Source of the DNA: Elymus sibiricus
Lineage: Eukaryota > Streptophyta > Magnoliopsida > Poales > Poaceae
Length of the DNA stretch: 64,000 nucleotides
Assembly: GCA_039707655.1 (NCBI GenBank)
Contig: CM077671.1
Location: 370,575,220-370,639,219, forward strand
Direction: 5' to 3'
Shown: one piece after another, positions 11,260 through 21,524 of the stretch
How the letters are laid out: the number at the start of each line of letters is the position of its first letter
How positions within the stretch are numbered: the stretch's first letter is position 1
Program-made: the position numbers and the translations under genes
The notes under the pieces: generated by a model
The model's input: the letters and a program-made list of their open reading frames with translations, nothing else
Told to the model about the DNA's origin: nothing
Database searches by the model: none

Positions 11260-13306
11260 ATGAAGAATTTGAAGGATCCAAAGACCAAGGTTTTTCCCTC
11301 TAAGACGAGGGGAGGTAAGGAACTGCCATCTAGCTCCGCACTTGATTCACCTTCTATTATGAGTAAGCTTGCAACACCACCACATGCTAGTAATCCTGAT
11401 ATGTCGCAAGTTATAGATGATGCTACTTCTGCTTTGAATGCTGCTTATGATGATGCTAGTACCATGCTTGATGATAATGTGCCACTAGGAGAATTTCTTG
11501 ATGAACAAATTGCTAGAGCTAAAGAGAATGAAACTACTGAAATTGTTGAGACTGCTGAAACTGATGATGACTATGAAACACCTATTACTCCTAGCTCTCC
11601 TCAGTTTGAAATGCCTAAGATACCCGAAGGTTATGTTATGGATGAAGAGATAACTAGAGAAATTCTTTCTTGCAAGGATAGAGACGATCTTAAGAAATTG
11701 CTACGCAAGTATAAGGAAAAGACTTTGAATGCTAGAATGAAATGTTCCTAAGTTTGCTACTTCACCTATCTTTGTTACCGATAAGGATTATGAATTCACT
11801 GTCGACCCAGAGTTAATTACTTTGGTTGAATGTGATCCTTTCCATGGCTATGAAACTAAAACTGTAGTAGCACCCCTTACTAAGCTGAATGACATAGCCA
11901 CCCTCTTTGCTCATGATGAGAAGATTCGCTACTACTATATCCTTAAGTTATTTCCGTTCTCATTAAAGGGTGATGCTAAGACATGGTACAATACTCTTAC
12001 TCCTGGTTGTGTGCGTAGTCCCCAGGATATGATTTACTACTTCTCTGAAAAATATTTTCCTGCTCATAAGAAACAAGCTGCCTTACAGGAAATATTTAAC
12101 TTTGTGCAAATTGAAGAAGAGCGTCTCCCACAAGCTTGGGGGAGGCTTCTCCAGTTGCTTAATGCTTTGCCTGATCATCCTCTCAAGAAAAATGAAATAC
12201 TCGATATCTTTTATAATGGACTAACCGATGCTTCTAGGGACTTCCTAGATAGTTGTGCCGGTTGTGTTTTCCGGGAACGAACTGTTGAACAAGCTCTGGA
12301 ATTATTGAATAACATATTGAAGAATTATGATGATTGGACTCTTCCTGAACCACCGCCTAAACCCACTCCAAAGAAGAGGGGTATCTTATTTCTCAGTCCT
12401 GAAGATATGCAAGAGGCAAAGAAATCTATGAAGGAAAAAGGTATTAAAGCTGAGGATGCTAAGAATTTGCCACCTATTGAAGAAATACATGGCCTTTACA
12501 CACCACCACCTCCACAGGTGGTAGAGGTAAATTCTTTATTAAAGTTTAATGAAAGTGACATCCCTCACAACAAACTTTCTAGTCAATGCTTATATGAGTT
12601 TGATAACTATATTTTGAAGCAAGATCATTTCAATACTCATGTTCTGAAACAATTGAAATATAACTCTGATATGATTGCTCGCTTGAGTGACTTGCTATTT
12701 AGATTTAGTAATGATGTCAGAGGTGTAGGAAAGCATGCCTCTATGGTTCAAACTCAGTTAGAACAAGTTTCTAAATCTCAAAAAGAATTGCTTGATGAAA
12801 TGAATAATAACATGCATGATTTTGCTGCTAGAGTAGTAACTAGAGGAGGTAGAATGACCCAAGAACCACTTTATCCGGAGGGTCGTCCTAAAAGAATTGA
12901 ACAAGACTCTCAGAGAATTAATCCTGATGCACCTAGTCCTTCTAAGAAGAAAAAGAAAAAGAAAAATGATAGGACTTTGCATACCTCTAGTGAACCTGAG
13001 ACACAAAAGCTTCCTGATAATAATAATGTCTCTATTTCTGATGCTGAAACTCAATCTGGTAGTGAACATCAACTTAGTGATAAGGAAAATGATAATGATG
13101 ATGTTCATGAAGATGCTCAACCTAGTAATGATAAAGAACCAGATAATGATATTGAAATAGAGCCTCCTCCTGATCTTGATAACCCACAACCTAAAAATAA
13201 ACGTTATGATAAAAGAGACTTTGTGGCTAGGAAACATGGTAAAGAAAGAGAGCCATGGGTTCAAAAACCCATGCCATTTCCACCTAAGCCATCTAAAAAA
13301 GGATGA
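11260..13306 (+). pseudogene. gag gene of element C (one frameshift)
   Basis: The first 160 codons (11260-11750) are Asp/Glu/Thr-rich. A one-base change near 11740-11750 sends the frame to an early stop. The proper frame resumes through 11822-13306. That part contains the retrotransposon gag core (LFPFSLKGDAKTWYNTL, YFPAHKKQAALQEIFNF, EERLPQAWGRL, ILDIFYNGL), the structural region that packages element RNA. Downstream are a Pro-rich stretch, a Lys-run (KKKKKKK) and a long acidic Asn/Asp-rich tail. No CCHC zinc knuckle is visible. The frame ends at a run of six A (13299-13304) that separates it from the protease. Confidence 0.85.
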
Positions 13307-14036
13307 TGAAGAATTTGAGCGCTTTGCTGAAATGATTAGGCCAATCTTTTTGCGTACCTGCTTAACTGATATCTTGAAGATGGCCCCTTATGCAAAGTAT
13401 ATGAAAGACATCATCACAAATAAAAGAAAAATACCCGAAGCTGAAATCTCCACCATGCTTGCTAATTATTATTTTAAGGATGGCGTACCTAAAAAACTTG
13501 GAGATCCTGGAATACCAACTATACCTTCCTCCATTAAAAGAAACTATGTCAAAACTTCCTTGTGTGATTTAGGAGCCGGTGTTAGTGTTATGCCTTTCTC
13601 CTTTTATAAAAGACTTTATTTGAATAAACTCACACCTACCAAGATATCATTGCAAATGGCTGACAAATCAATGGCCATACCTATCGGTATTTGTGAGGAT
13701 GTGCCCGTTGTTGTTGCAAATGTTACTTTCTTAATAGACTTTTTTGTTCTTGAGATGCGCGAGGACGACAACATGTCGATTATCCTTGGTAGACCCTTTC
13801 TGAATACTGCAGGTGCTATTATTAATTGCAATAAAAGCAAAGTCACTTTTCATATCAATGGTAATGAGCATACGGTGCACTTTCCGAACAAACAATTCCA
13901 GGTGAATGGTATAAATGTTATTGAAGAATCTCCGACCATTACTATTGGAAGTTTTCAATTACCTCTACCTACTGCCAAAAAGAAATATGATATACTTATT
14001 GTTGGGGATATGCACATCCCCATTGAGGTAACCTAG
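13280..14036 (+). pseudogene. Retropepsin-type protease domain of element C
   Basis: It starts where the gag frame ends, displaced by +1. The conserved entry LKKDDEEFERFAEMIRPIFL is followed by LCDLGAGVSVMPF. The D-L-G-A quartet is the aspartic-protease active site (usually DTGA or DLGA in this group). ILGRPFLNTAGAIINC, the C-terminal flap and core region, comes near 13788-13830. The protease would cleave the gag product. The frame stops at 14034-14036 with IPIEVT, and no RT follows. The shift from gag may be an A-run insertion mutation or a translational shift. Confidence 0.82.
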
Positions 14037-14804
14037 TGTTTTACGAAAGTTCTTCGATTTCATGCTAATCGAAAGTGGTTGTTAATAAGACTTGATCAAC
14101 CTTATTAATGACTCATTTTTGAGAGGTATGAAGTCGATGAATCTAGTAAGCAAAACTCTCTACTCCCACCTTTTATTTTCTGTTTTAGCTAGTCAAATAA
14201 AATAAAATGCCACGATATCCTGTTTTCTATTTTCTCCGTGCAATAAAAAATAACCCAGAAATAAAAATTCTCAGAATGCCCAGAAAATTTAACACGAGTT
14301 TTTTCTGAATATTTATGAATTTTTGGCACAAATAATACCAGAGGGGGGTGCACCTGGTGCCCACAAGACACCAGGCTGGCACGCCCTGGTGGGTTGTGGC
14401 CCCCACGTGTGCCCCCTCACTTATCTCTTTAGCCCACATCATCCCCTACCTCCAGAAAAAAATCACCACAACCACCATTCTCGTGTTCTTGCTCTTAAAC
14501 CCGCGGATTTCGATCTGTTTGCTCGAAGCTCCGTTTCTGAAACTGTTTGGAGGGATTGCTACTTGGTATGTGACTCCTCCATTGCTCCAATTAGTTTTTG
14601 TTTTAGTGGGTTATTTTTAGAGTATTTAGCTACTCTTGGTGCTGCTGTAGATGATCTTGCATGTTGAATTCTTAGAGTTCTAAGTAGTTTGGATGCTCAA
14701 TATGGCCTCTATGCATGCTTAGGAGTAGTTGCTAACAATCTTACAAAGTTTCGTTGATAATTTTTTGTGGACTAATTTTTTTCTGAATTTTTATAGGAAT
14801 AAAA
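14037..14804 (+). other. Spacer of element C with LTR-like GC block
   Basis: No gene is supported. At 14343-14405 there is a GC-rich stretch (GCACGCCCTGGTGGGTTGTG) like that found upstream of TATA boxes in the LTRs, though with weaker pairing. It could serve a second internal promoter or be an old LTR-derived segment. Intron-like GT/AG signals precede the ATG at 14805. Confidence 0.4.
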
Positions 14805-15880
14805 ATGAAATTCTTTAGGAGTTCTTCGAGGAGGAGATCCTCGGAAGCCTCATCGAGTGGAAGCTCGGTTCGACGATCTTATGTTGAACCAAGCGAGAGC
14901 TCGATGGGAGATGCCGCCACCAAATCATGCTTGTGGCCGTGCGACGAGTTCATGGAAGGTGCAGGTATTAAGGAGGAATTTGAACAATATATCCACAATA
15001 CAGAGCTTGGTCCCTTCATCGCAGATAAGTGCCCCCAACACCTTGAACTCACGAAAACCTTCACAAAGAAATTCAAATATTTTTCTCATGAGTCTAGAGT
15101 TTCATTCAACCTGTGTGGCCATTCCTTCACCATGCCGTTAGAAATGTTCAGTGAAGCATGTAAACTTCCATATTGGGGTCCCCTCGACGAACCAACAAAA
15201 TCTGAGTACGAATCATTTTTAGTTAAGCTTTGTTTTGGTGAAGATAGGGGGTAACACAAGGGAGAATTAACAGCATCCATTTTCCATCATTACAATATTT
15301 TGCGCTCTTTAACGACAAATGTATCGTAGGCAAACAAGACTGTAGCACACTGTGTGCTCATGATTTGAGTCTCTTACCCACTGCCATAACTGGGAATAAG
15401 GATTATAATCTTGGTGCAATTGTTGCACGGAGGTTGCAGCTTAATGCTGCTAGTGGTAATTTTTATGGAGGAATCTATGCTTCCCGTGTAGCTGAGAGAT
15501 TAAATGTTTCACCATAGCCTAATGACCCCATCTTACCTACTTAGTATTTAGACTTTGATGTAATGAAGCGCCATAAGTTCCTTACGGGTACGACCACTAA
15601 CTACACCTATAACTTGAGATTTAATAAAAAAAACTGTTGTGCCTGTTGCTTTGCCTGCTCCTGCTCTCTTTGATTTTCACACTAGGGGAAGATATTATGT
15701 CCTTGAGAGCGAAGCCCATGCGTACAACGCAGATGTTGAAGCTGCCAGGAGAGCCGCAGAGTCTGCTCCGAGGGCCTCAGTGAGCCATCGCCCAGATTAT
15801 TATTCATACGGATGGTGATTACTAAGCTAGGCCAAAAGGCTAAGCTTGGGGGAGTACGTATATCCACCGACATTACATTC
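14805..15880 (+). pseudogene. Second ORF of element C, retroelement-specific, decayed
   Basis: The ATG at 14805 opens 149 codons with a Ser/Arg-rich N terminus (FRSSSRRRSSEASSSGSS). A globular part follows: FEQYIHNTELGPFIADKC, VSFNLCGHSFTMPLEMFS, LPYWGPLDEPTKSEYES. A one-base shift near 15253 moves the frame to NSIHFPSLQYFALF and YNLGAIVARRLQLNAASGNF, with stops near 15517 and 15541. The pattern resembles uncharacterised plant proteins annotated as Athila ORF1-like or plant-transposon proteins. The assignment is from memory of the pattern and not exact. The function is unknown. Confidence 0.5.
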
Positions 15881-17913
15881 ACGTTCACGCATTTCATTCT
15901 AGTTGTCGGTGTTCATACTTTTTCATTGTATTATCCATGCTAATTTTTTTCGCTTTCTTCTTGTGTGTTTGAAAAACTTGAAGAAAATCCAAAAATATTT
16001 CCAACATCTTTTTAGTTTTTCTTTCTAGCTAGTTTAATTGTTGCATTAAAAGAAAACCCAAAAAGATTTCTCGCTTCTTCTTTTACTTGTTGGGAGCTTT
16101 CCCGTGTAAATAGTTTTTCTCATTTTTGTTTTTCTCTTTAATTTGCTTTCTTCAAGAAAAAACAAAAACTCCAAAAATATTTTAGTGTGTTTTTCTGAAA
16201 TTCTTTTATTTTTGTTTGAGTCGTACCAAGGAGAAGACCACAATGAAATTGTTGAGTGGCTCTCATCTGTATCATTGTTTATCTAACAAAGAGCCCATAT
16301 TACTTTGTCTTCTCCTCTTAAATAAAATGTTTGCAGATTCCAGCTTAGTCCACGGAATTCTTGCACTATTATTATTTTCTTATCATTCGGTCGTGCAAGT
16401 GAAAGGCAATAATGACGACATTTGATGAATTGACTGTGGCAGAGAAAAGCGGGTATGAACTCAACTTGTTTTTGTTTTTGTAAATATGTTTAACCTACCA
16501 TCCCTAGATTCAACTCATTATGATCAAACATGTTTGCAATGACCATTAGAGATTATAGTTGTTCATGCCATGCTTAAGTAGCTAGGAGTGGATAATGATT
16601 TATCTTGGGTGTCAACATGCATTAAAATGGTTGTGATGCGGTATGATGATATGGTATCCTCCTCTGAATGTTTCAAGTGGCTTGACTTGCACATGTTCAC
16701 GCATGTAGTTGAATCAAAACCAACATTGCCTTCATGATATTTATGTTCATGGTGTCCATATCCTACTCATGCTAGTACTCAATGTTGATTATATGTAATG
16801 CATGTTCATGACCGTCTTCGCTCTCTAGTTGGCCGCTTCTCAATCTAATTGCTAGCCTCCGCCTGTACTAAGCGGGAATACTGCTTGTGCATCAAAACCC
16901 TTAAACCAAGTTATGCCAGATGAGTCCACTATATCTACCTATATGTGGTATTACCCTGCCGTTCCAAAGTAAATTTGCATGTGCCACCTCTAAAAATTCA
17001 AATGAACATCTGTTTTGTGTGCCTGGACCGCTCATGGAGTGACTGGGGGCAGTCAGTATCCTCCATGCTAAGCGGGTTGTTCTCATGATGAGTGTTTATT
17101 CACTTGTCCTTGCACGAGAGGGGCGGTAATAGGGATTCCTAGTCCCGAAATCAAAAATCAAAAATAATTAAACAAAACTCCCCCAGGAATGTTGTTGGTT
17201 TGGATGCTACCCGTGGATGCGGCTAGTCGTGGAGTGTGATTGTTGGTGAAGGGGAAGTAAACCTTTACTTTTACCGCTTGGGAACCGCCACTAATTTGTT
17301 TAGCATGGAAGATATTGATAACTCTTAGTCGTGACGTTGACAGGAAGGGTGTACCTCCCAAAATTATATCTATCTCTGTTTTAAACTTTGAGCTCTGGCA
17401 CCGCTGCAAATCCATGCTTCCCTCTGCGAAGGGACTATCTATTTTCTTTTATGTTGAGTCATCACCTTCATAAACAAGCGCCAGACCTGAAAGCACTATT
17501 GCCATCCTCATGCATTGTGTATAGTTGATGTTGGGTGCAGCATGACTGGATCTTTTCTACCATGAATTACAATGTTTAGTCGCTGCTTGAACTTTGGAGG
17601 TGCTCTGCATTTATGTTTTGCGGTCTCAGAAAGGGCTAGCGAGATACCACTATTATCATATTGTATCATGATTGTTTTGACAAAGTGTTGGCGTTTGAGA
17701 TATCTTATTATTGCTCGCTAGTTGCTTATGTTATTGATATGAGTTAATATAATTTCTAAGAGTTATTATTGACATGGTTAGTCATAATCTTTGCTGAAAA
17801 CTTGGGCGCTACTTAAGCATATATATGTAAACAAGAACAAAAGAGTTCATAAAAGTTTTTCTTTATCACTTTCAGTTTATCAACTGAATTGCTTGAGGAC
17901 AAGCAAAGGTTTT
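15881..17913 (+). other. Long 3' non-coding region of element C
   Basis: There is no supported ORF in the sense direction. T-rich 15900-16240 is followed by blocks that recur, reversed, in element B1. The stretch 17390-17450 (CTTTGAGCTCTGGCACC, CCCTCTGCGAAGGG) matches 48600-48670, and 16917-16985 matches 49080-49165. On the minus strand 16901-17086 reads IPHIGRYSGLI, close to the antisense reading of B1. The region may hold packaging or priming signals shared by these non-autonomous elements. Confidence 0.6.
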
Positions 17914-17925
17914 AGCTTGGGGGAG
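17914..17925 (+). other. Polypurine tract of element C
   Basis: AGCTTGGGGGAG lies directly before the 3' LTR at 17927 and would prime plus-strand DNA synthesis. Near-identical copies occur inside the element at 12132-12145 and 15842-15855. Confidence 0.75.
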
Positions 17926-17926
17926 T

Positions 17927-19337
17927 TGATACGTCTCCAACGTATCTACTTTTCCTCACCCTTTTGCCCTTGTTTTGGACTCTAATTTGCATGATTTGAA
18001 TGGAACTAACCCGGACTGACGCTGTTTTCAGCAGAACTACCATGGTGTTGTTTTTGTGCAGAAATAAAAGTTCTCGGAATGGAACGAAACCTTTTGGAGA
18101 ATTATTTCAGAATATATGGGAATTATTGGAGTCAAAATCCACCGAAGAGGGGGGCAGGGTGAGCACCACCCACCAGGGCGCGCCAGGCCCCCTGGGCGCG
18201 CCCTGGTGGGTTGCGCCCACCTCGTGGCCCCACTGACCCTAATGCCGCCACTATAAATTCCGATTTTTGGAGAGAAAAATCAGAGAGAAAGTTTCATCGC
18301 GTTTTACGATATGGAGCCACCACCACCTCCTGTTCTTCATCGGGAGGCCAGATCTGGATCCCGTTTGGGGCTCCGGAGAGGGGAATCTTCGGTCTTCGTC
18401 ATCACCAACCTTTCTCCATCTCCAATTCCATGATGCTCCCCACCGGGAGTGATTAATTCCTTCGTAGGCTTGCTGGTCGGTGAGGAGTTGGATGAGATTC
18501 ATCATGTAATCGAGTTAGTTTTGTTAGGGCTTGATCACTAGTATCCATTATGTTCTGATATTGATGTTGCTATGACTTTGTTATGCCTAATGCTTGTCAC
18601 TAGGGCCCGAGTGCCATGATTTCAGATCTGAACCGTTTATGTTATCATCTCTATATCCATGTTCTTGATCCGATCTTGCCTAGTCATATGCACCTATTAC
18701 GTGTTATGATCCGTCAACCCCATAGTGACAATATTTGGGATACTTCGCGGTGATGATCGTAGTTTGAGGAGTTCATGTATTCACCATGTGTTAATGCTTT
18801 GTTCCGGTTCTCTATTAAAAGGAGGCCTTAATATCCCTTAGTTTCCTTATGGACCTCGCTGCCATGGAAGGTTAGGACAAAAGATGTCATGCAAGTTCTT
18901 TTCCATAAGCACGTATGACTATTTACGGAATACATGCCTACATTACATTGATGAACTGAGCTAGTTTTGTATCGCCCTAGGTTATGACTGTTACATGACG
19001 AATATCATCCAACGAGTTACCGATCCAGTGCCTACGAGCTTTCCACTTCTTGTTCTTGCTAAGTTACTATTGCTGTTGCTGCTGTCCCAACTGCTACAAA
19101 ACTATTGCTACTACTGTTACCGCTACCGTTACTGTCACTACTGCTATCAAAATATCATATTACTTTGCTACTGATCACTTTGCTGCAGATATTTAATCTC
19201 CAGGTGTGGTTGAATTGACAACTCAACTGCTAATACTCTCAAGTATTCTTTGGCTCCCCTTGTGTCGAATCTATAAATTTGGGTTGAATACTCTACCCTC
19301 GAAAACTGTTGCGATCCCCTATACTTGTGGGTTATCA
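17927..19337 (+). mobile_element. 3' LTR of element C
   Basis: It is 1411 bp, near-identical to the 5' LTR, with the same palindrome (18169-18210) and TATAAA (18252-18257). It is followed directly by ATTAC, the right-hand target duplication. Confidence 0.93.
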
Positions 19338-19362
19338 ATTACCAGGAGGGAGCCCAGGCCGC

Positions 19363-19457
19363 CCACAACCCACTTGGGCGTGCCAGGGGCCCTGGGCACG
19401 CCCTGATGGGTTGTGGCCGCCTCGGGAGTCCCCTCCACTGCCTCTGATGCCTATAAA
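19363..19457 (+). promoter_or_regulatory. GC palindrome and TATA box of the type-B solo LTR
   Basis: CCACAACCCA, GGCGTGCCAGG and their complements CCTGGGCACGCC and TGGGTTGTGG form a long hairpin at 19363-19417. TATAAA is at 19452-19457. Confidence 0.62.
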
Positions 19458-20761
19458 TTCCCAAATATTCTAGAAACCCTAGAGGAGTCGACAAAAAACA
19501 CATCCAGCCGCCGCAAGTTCCAGAACCGCGAGATCCAATCTAACACCATCACAGAGGGGTTCATCATCCTCGTTGGTGCCTCTCCGATGATGCGTGAGTA
19601 GTCCACCATAGACCTACGGGTCCGTAGGCAGTAGCTAGATGGCTTCCTCTCTCTCTTTTGATTCTGAATACAATGGTCTCTTGGAGATCTATTTGATGTA
19701 AATTTTTGCGGTGTGTTTGTTGGGATCCGATGAATTTTGAGTTCATGATCAGTTTTTATCCATGAATATTATTTGAGTCTTCTTTGATCTCTTATATGCA
19801 TGATTACTTATAGCCTCGTATTTCTTCTTCGAATCTTTGGTTTTGTTAGGCCAACTAGATCGATTTTTCTTGCCAGGGGAAGAGGTGCTTTGTGATGGGT
19901 TCGATCTTGCGGTGTCCTCTCCCAGTGACAGAAGGGGCAGCGAGGCACGCATGTGTCGTAGCTATTAAGGATAACAAGATGGGGGTCTATTCCTACATGA
20001 ATAGATCTTGTCTACATCATGTCACCGTTCTTATTGCATTACTCCATTTTTCCATGAACTTAATACACTAGATGCATGCTGGATAGCGGTCGATGTGTGG
20101 AGTAATAGTAGTAGATGCAGAATCGTTTCGGTCTACTAATCTTGGACGTGATGCCTATATAATGATCATCGCCTTGGATATCGTCATGATTATTTGATCT
20201 TCTATCAATTGCCCAAAAGTAATTTGTTCACCCACCGTGTGCTATACTCATGAGAGAAGCCACTAGTTAAACCTACGCCCTCCCCCCCCCCCCCGGTCTA
20301 CTTTTCCAACATATTGCTTTCCGATCTATCTTTTTGCCACTTTTGTTTTCAGATCTATTATTTCAAAAACCCAAAATACCTTTCTCCACTTTTTATTTGC
20401 CTCTTTTATTTTGTGTGATCTATCTATCCAATCTATCATATCCTAATCTATCTTTTTACCATAGAGAGAGTGACAACCTCTCTTTCGCGTCGGGTTGCAA
20501 GTATTTGTTCTTTGTGTGTAGGTGTTGTTTACGTAGTGTTGGTGATCCTTCTACTGGTTCGATACCTTGGTTTCATAACTGAGGGAAATACTTACCGTCA
20601 CTGTGCTGCATCATCCCTTCCTCTTTGGGGAAATACCGACGCAGTCTCAAGCCACGTCATGCCGCCGGCAATGGCGCTCCCAAGTGCGACTGTACGAACC
20701 GGTGCAGCCGCACTGAAACCATCAGCACCACTCGTCCGCATTCCCCCAATGTCAGCGCCAT

Positions 20762-21524
20762 GCTAGGGAATTTGGGCGCTATGGATTTGGAAGCTATTTA
20801 GGGATTTGGGGAAGATGGGGAAACTATGGGGATCTGATGATAACGGTCGGGGAACTATTTATCGCATTCTTTTGTATACGGCACACGGTTTTCCAAACCA
20901 AATCGTGTGAGATGGTGCGTGATACACGGTTTTCATAACATGGCCGTTTGTGATGTGCTTCCCGGTACATATGGGTGTGGTAAACAGCCGCTCTCCGGAA
21001 ACCCCCCAAAAAACGTTATGTTGATAGAGATGTCGGCGGCGACCGAGGCAGTGGCTGCCGGATAGGAGGTCAATCCCCAGTCGGTTGGCGGTGTCGGCGT
21101 TATAAGAAGTCCATCCTCGGTCGGTCGGCAGTGGCGGCGTGATAGGAGGTCAATCCTCGATCGGCGGCAGGAGATATAGGAGGAGCTCAATCCTCATGGT
21201 CGGCGCCAGCGTGACTGGAGCACGTCCCTCGCGGTCGTAGGCGGGATAGTGGAGCCCGGACTTCAGGCAGGTGCCCCGCTAAGCTCTGCTCCTCGACCAT
21301 GCTGTCTCGTCGTGCCGCTGCTAATCAATTAAGGTGTTCTTTTCCTTGAGTGGCCTTATTAAGGTATTAAATTCATATAAGGGCACTACTACTGATGATG
21401 CGTGTAAATTGACTGGTTGATTAGTGTCATTGCACGGCTGGATAACATTATGCAGCGCCCTTCATAAATTTTGAAAATAAAATATTTTGATTTATTCACC
21501 TATATCTTTGTCCATACATTAAGG
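20762..21524 (+). other. Region between GRF gene and transposase in CACTA-1
   Basis: No ORF is supported. Between 20878 and 20965 there are subterminal-type motifs (CACACGGTTTTCC, CCGTTTGTGATG) well inside the element. At 21010-21220 a loosely repeated GGTCAATCCTCGGTCGG GC-rich unit occurs four times. The stretch lies between two divergent genes, so it would hold both promoters. Confidence 0.5.
21025..21215 (+). repeat. Imperfect tandem repeats of about 50 bp
   Basis: Units with GATAGGAGGTCAATCC and TCGGTCGGCRGTG recur three to four times with indels. They lie in the divergent promoter region upstream of the transposase. Confidence 0.6.

Larger units (their letters stand above)
9769..19337 (+). 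mobile_element. Complete Gypsy element C, gag-protease plus second ORF, no RT or integrase
   Basis: The LTRs are 9769-11181 and 17927-19337 (1413 and 1411 bp), nearly identical by eye, which points to a fairly recent insertion. Flanking duplications are GTTAC and ATTAC. The primer site is at 11193-11210 and the polypurine tract at 17914-17925. Coding consists of a gag-PR reading unit (11260-14036) and a second, decayed ORF (14805-15880). RT, RNase H and integrase are absent, so it must borrow them. It is the innermost guest of the deepest stack. Confidence 0.92.
9510..20659 (+). mobile_element. Type-B solo LTR (about 1.58 kb) split by element C
   Basis: It begins TGATACGTCTCCAACGTATC at 9510 and ends AAGCCACGTCA at 20659. 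The flanks are TGGCG (9505-9509) and TGCCG (20660-20664), one mismatch. The LTR is interrupted at 9768/19338 by complete element C. Its two parts (259 bp and about 1.32 kb) match the LTRs of B1 (46644-48220, 51847-53420). No internal domain is attached. A C-run of about 14 bp lies at 20281-20294. Confidence 0.88.
8799..20761 (-). pseudogene. GRF zinc-finger / coiled-coil / membrane protein gene carried by CACTA-1
   Basis: Exon 1 holds the finger start: CVHGLTPARRV, then IGRRFLSCPLE ending exactly at a codon at 9141. A GT donor follows. The acceptor CACAG is at 9072-9076 and exon 2 (9071-8799) opens in frame with GYEACAFVNW. Together these give the C...H...C...C spacing and the G-R-R-F core of GRF zinc fingers, which bind nucleic acid. 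Exon 2 goes on with a coiled coil (LAEDNVKLKKKL), a basic stretch and a C-terminal membrane helix (CVVVVAALAIFYVLFAMI). The upstream coding part reaches an ATG at 20761, on the far side of the type-B solo LTR (9510-20659). A G-run at 9339-9348 is where the upstream and downstream frames disagree. Small GRF/membrane proteins of this plan are common as uncharacterised grass proteins. Here it is broken. Confidence 0.62.

Noticed and set aside
12758..13264. Long minus-strand frame rich in Ile and Phe
   Set aside because: Shadow of the Asn/Asp/Lys-rich gag tail of element C.
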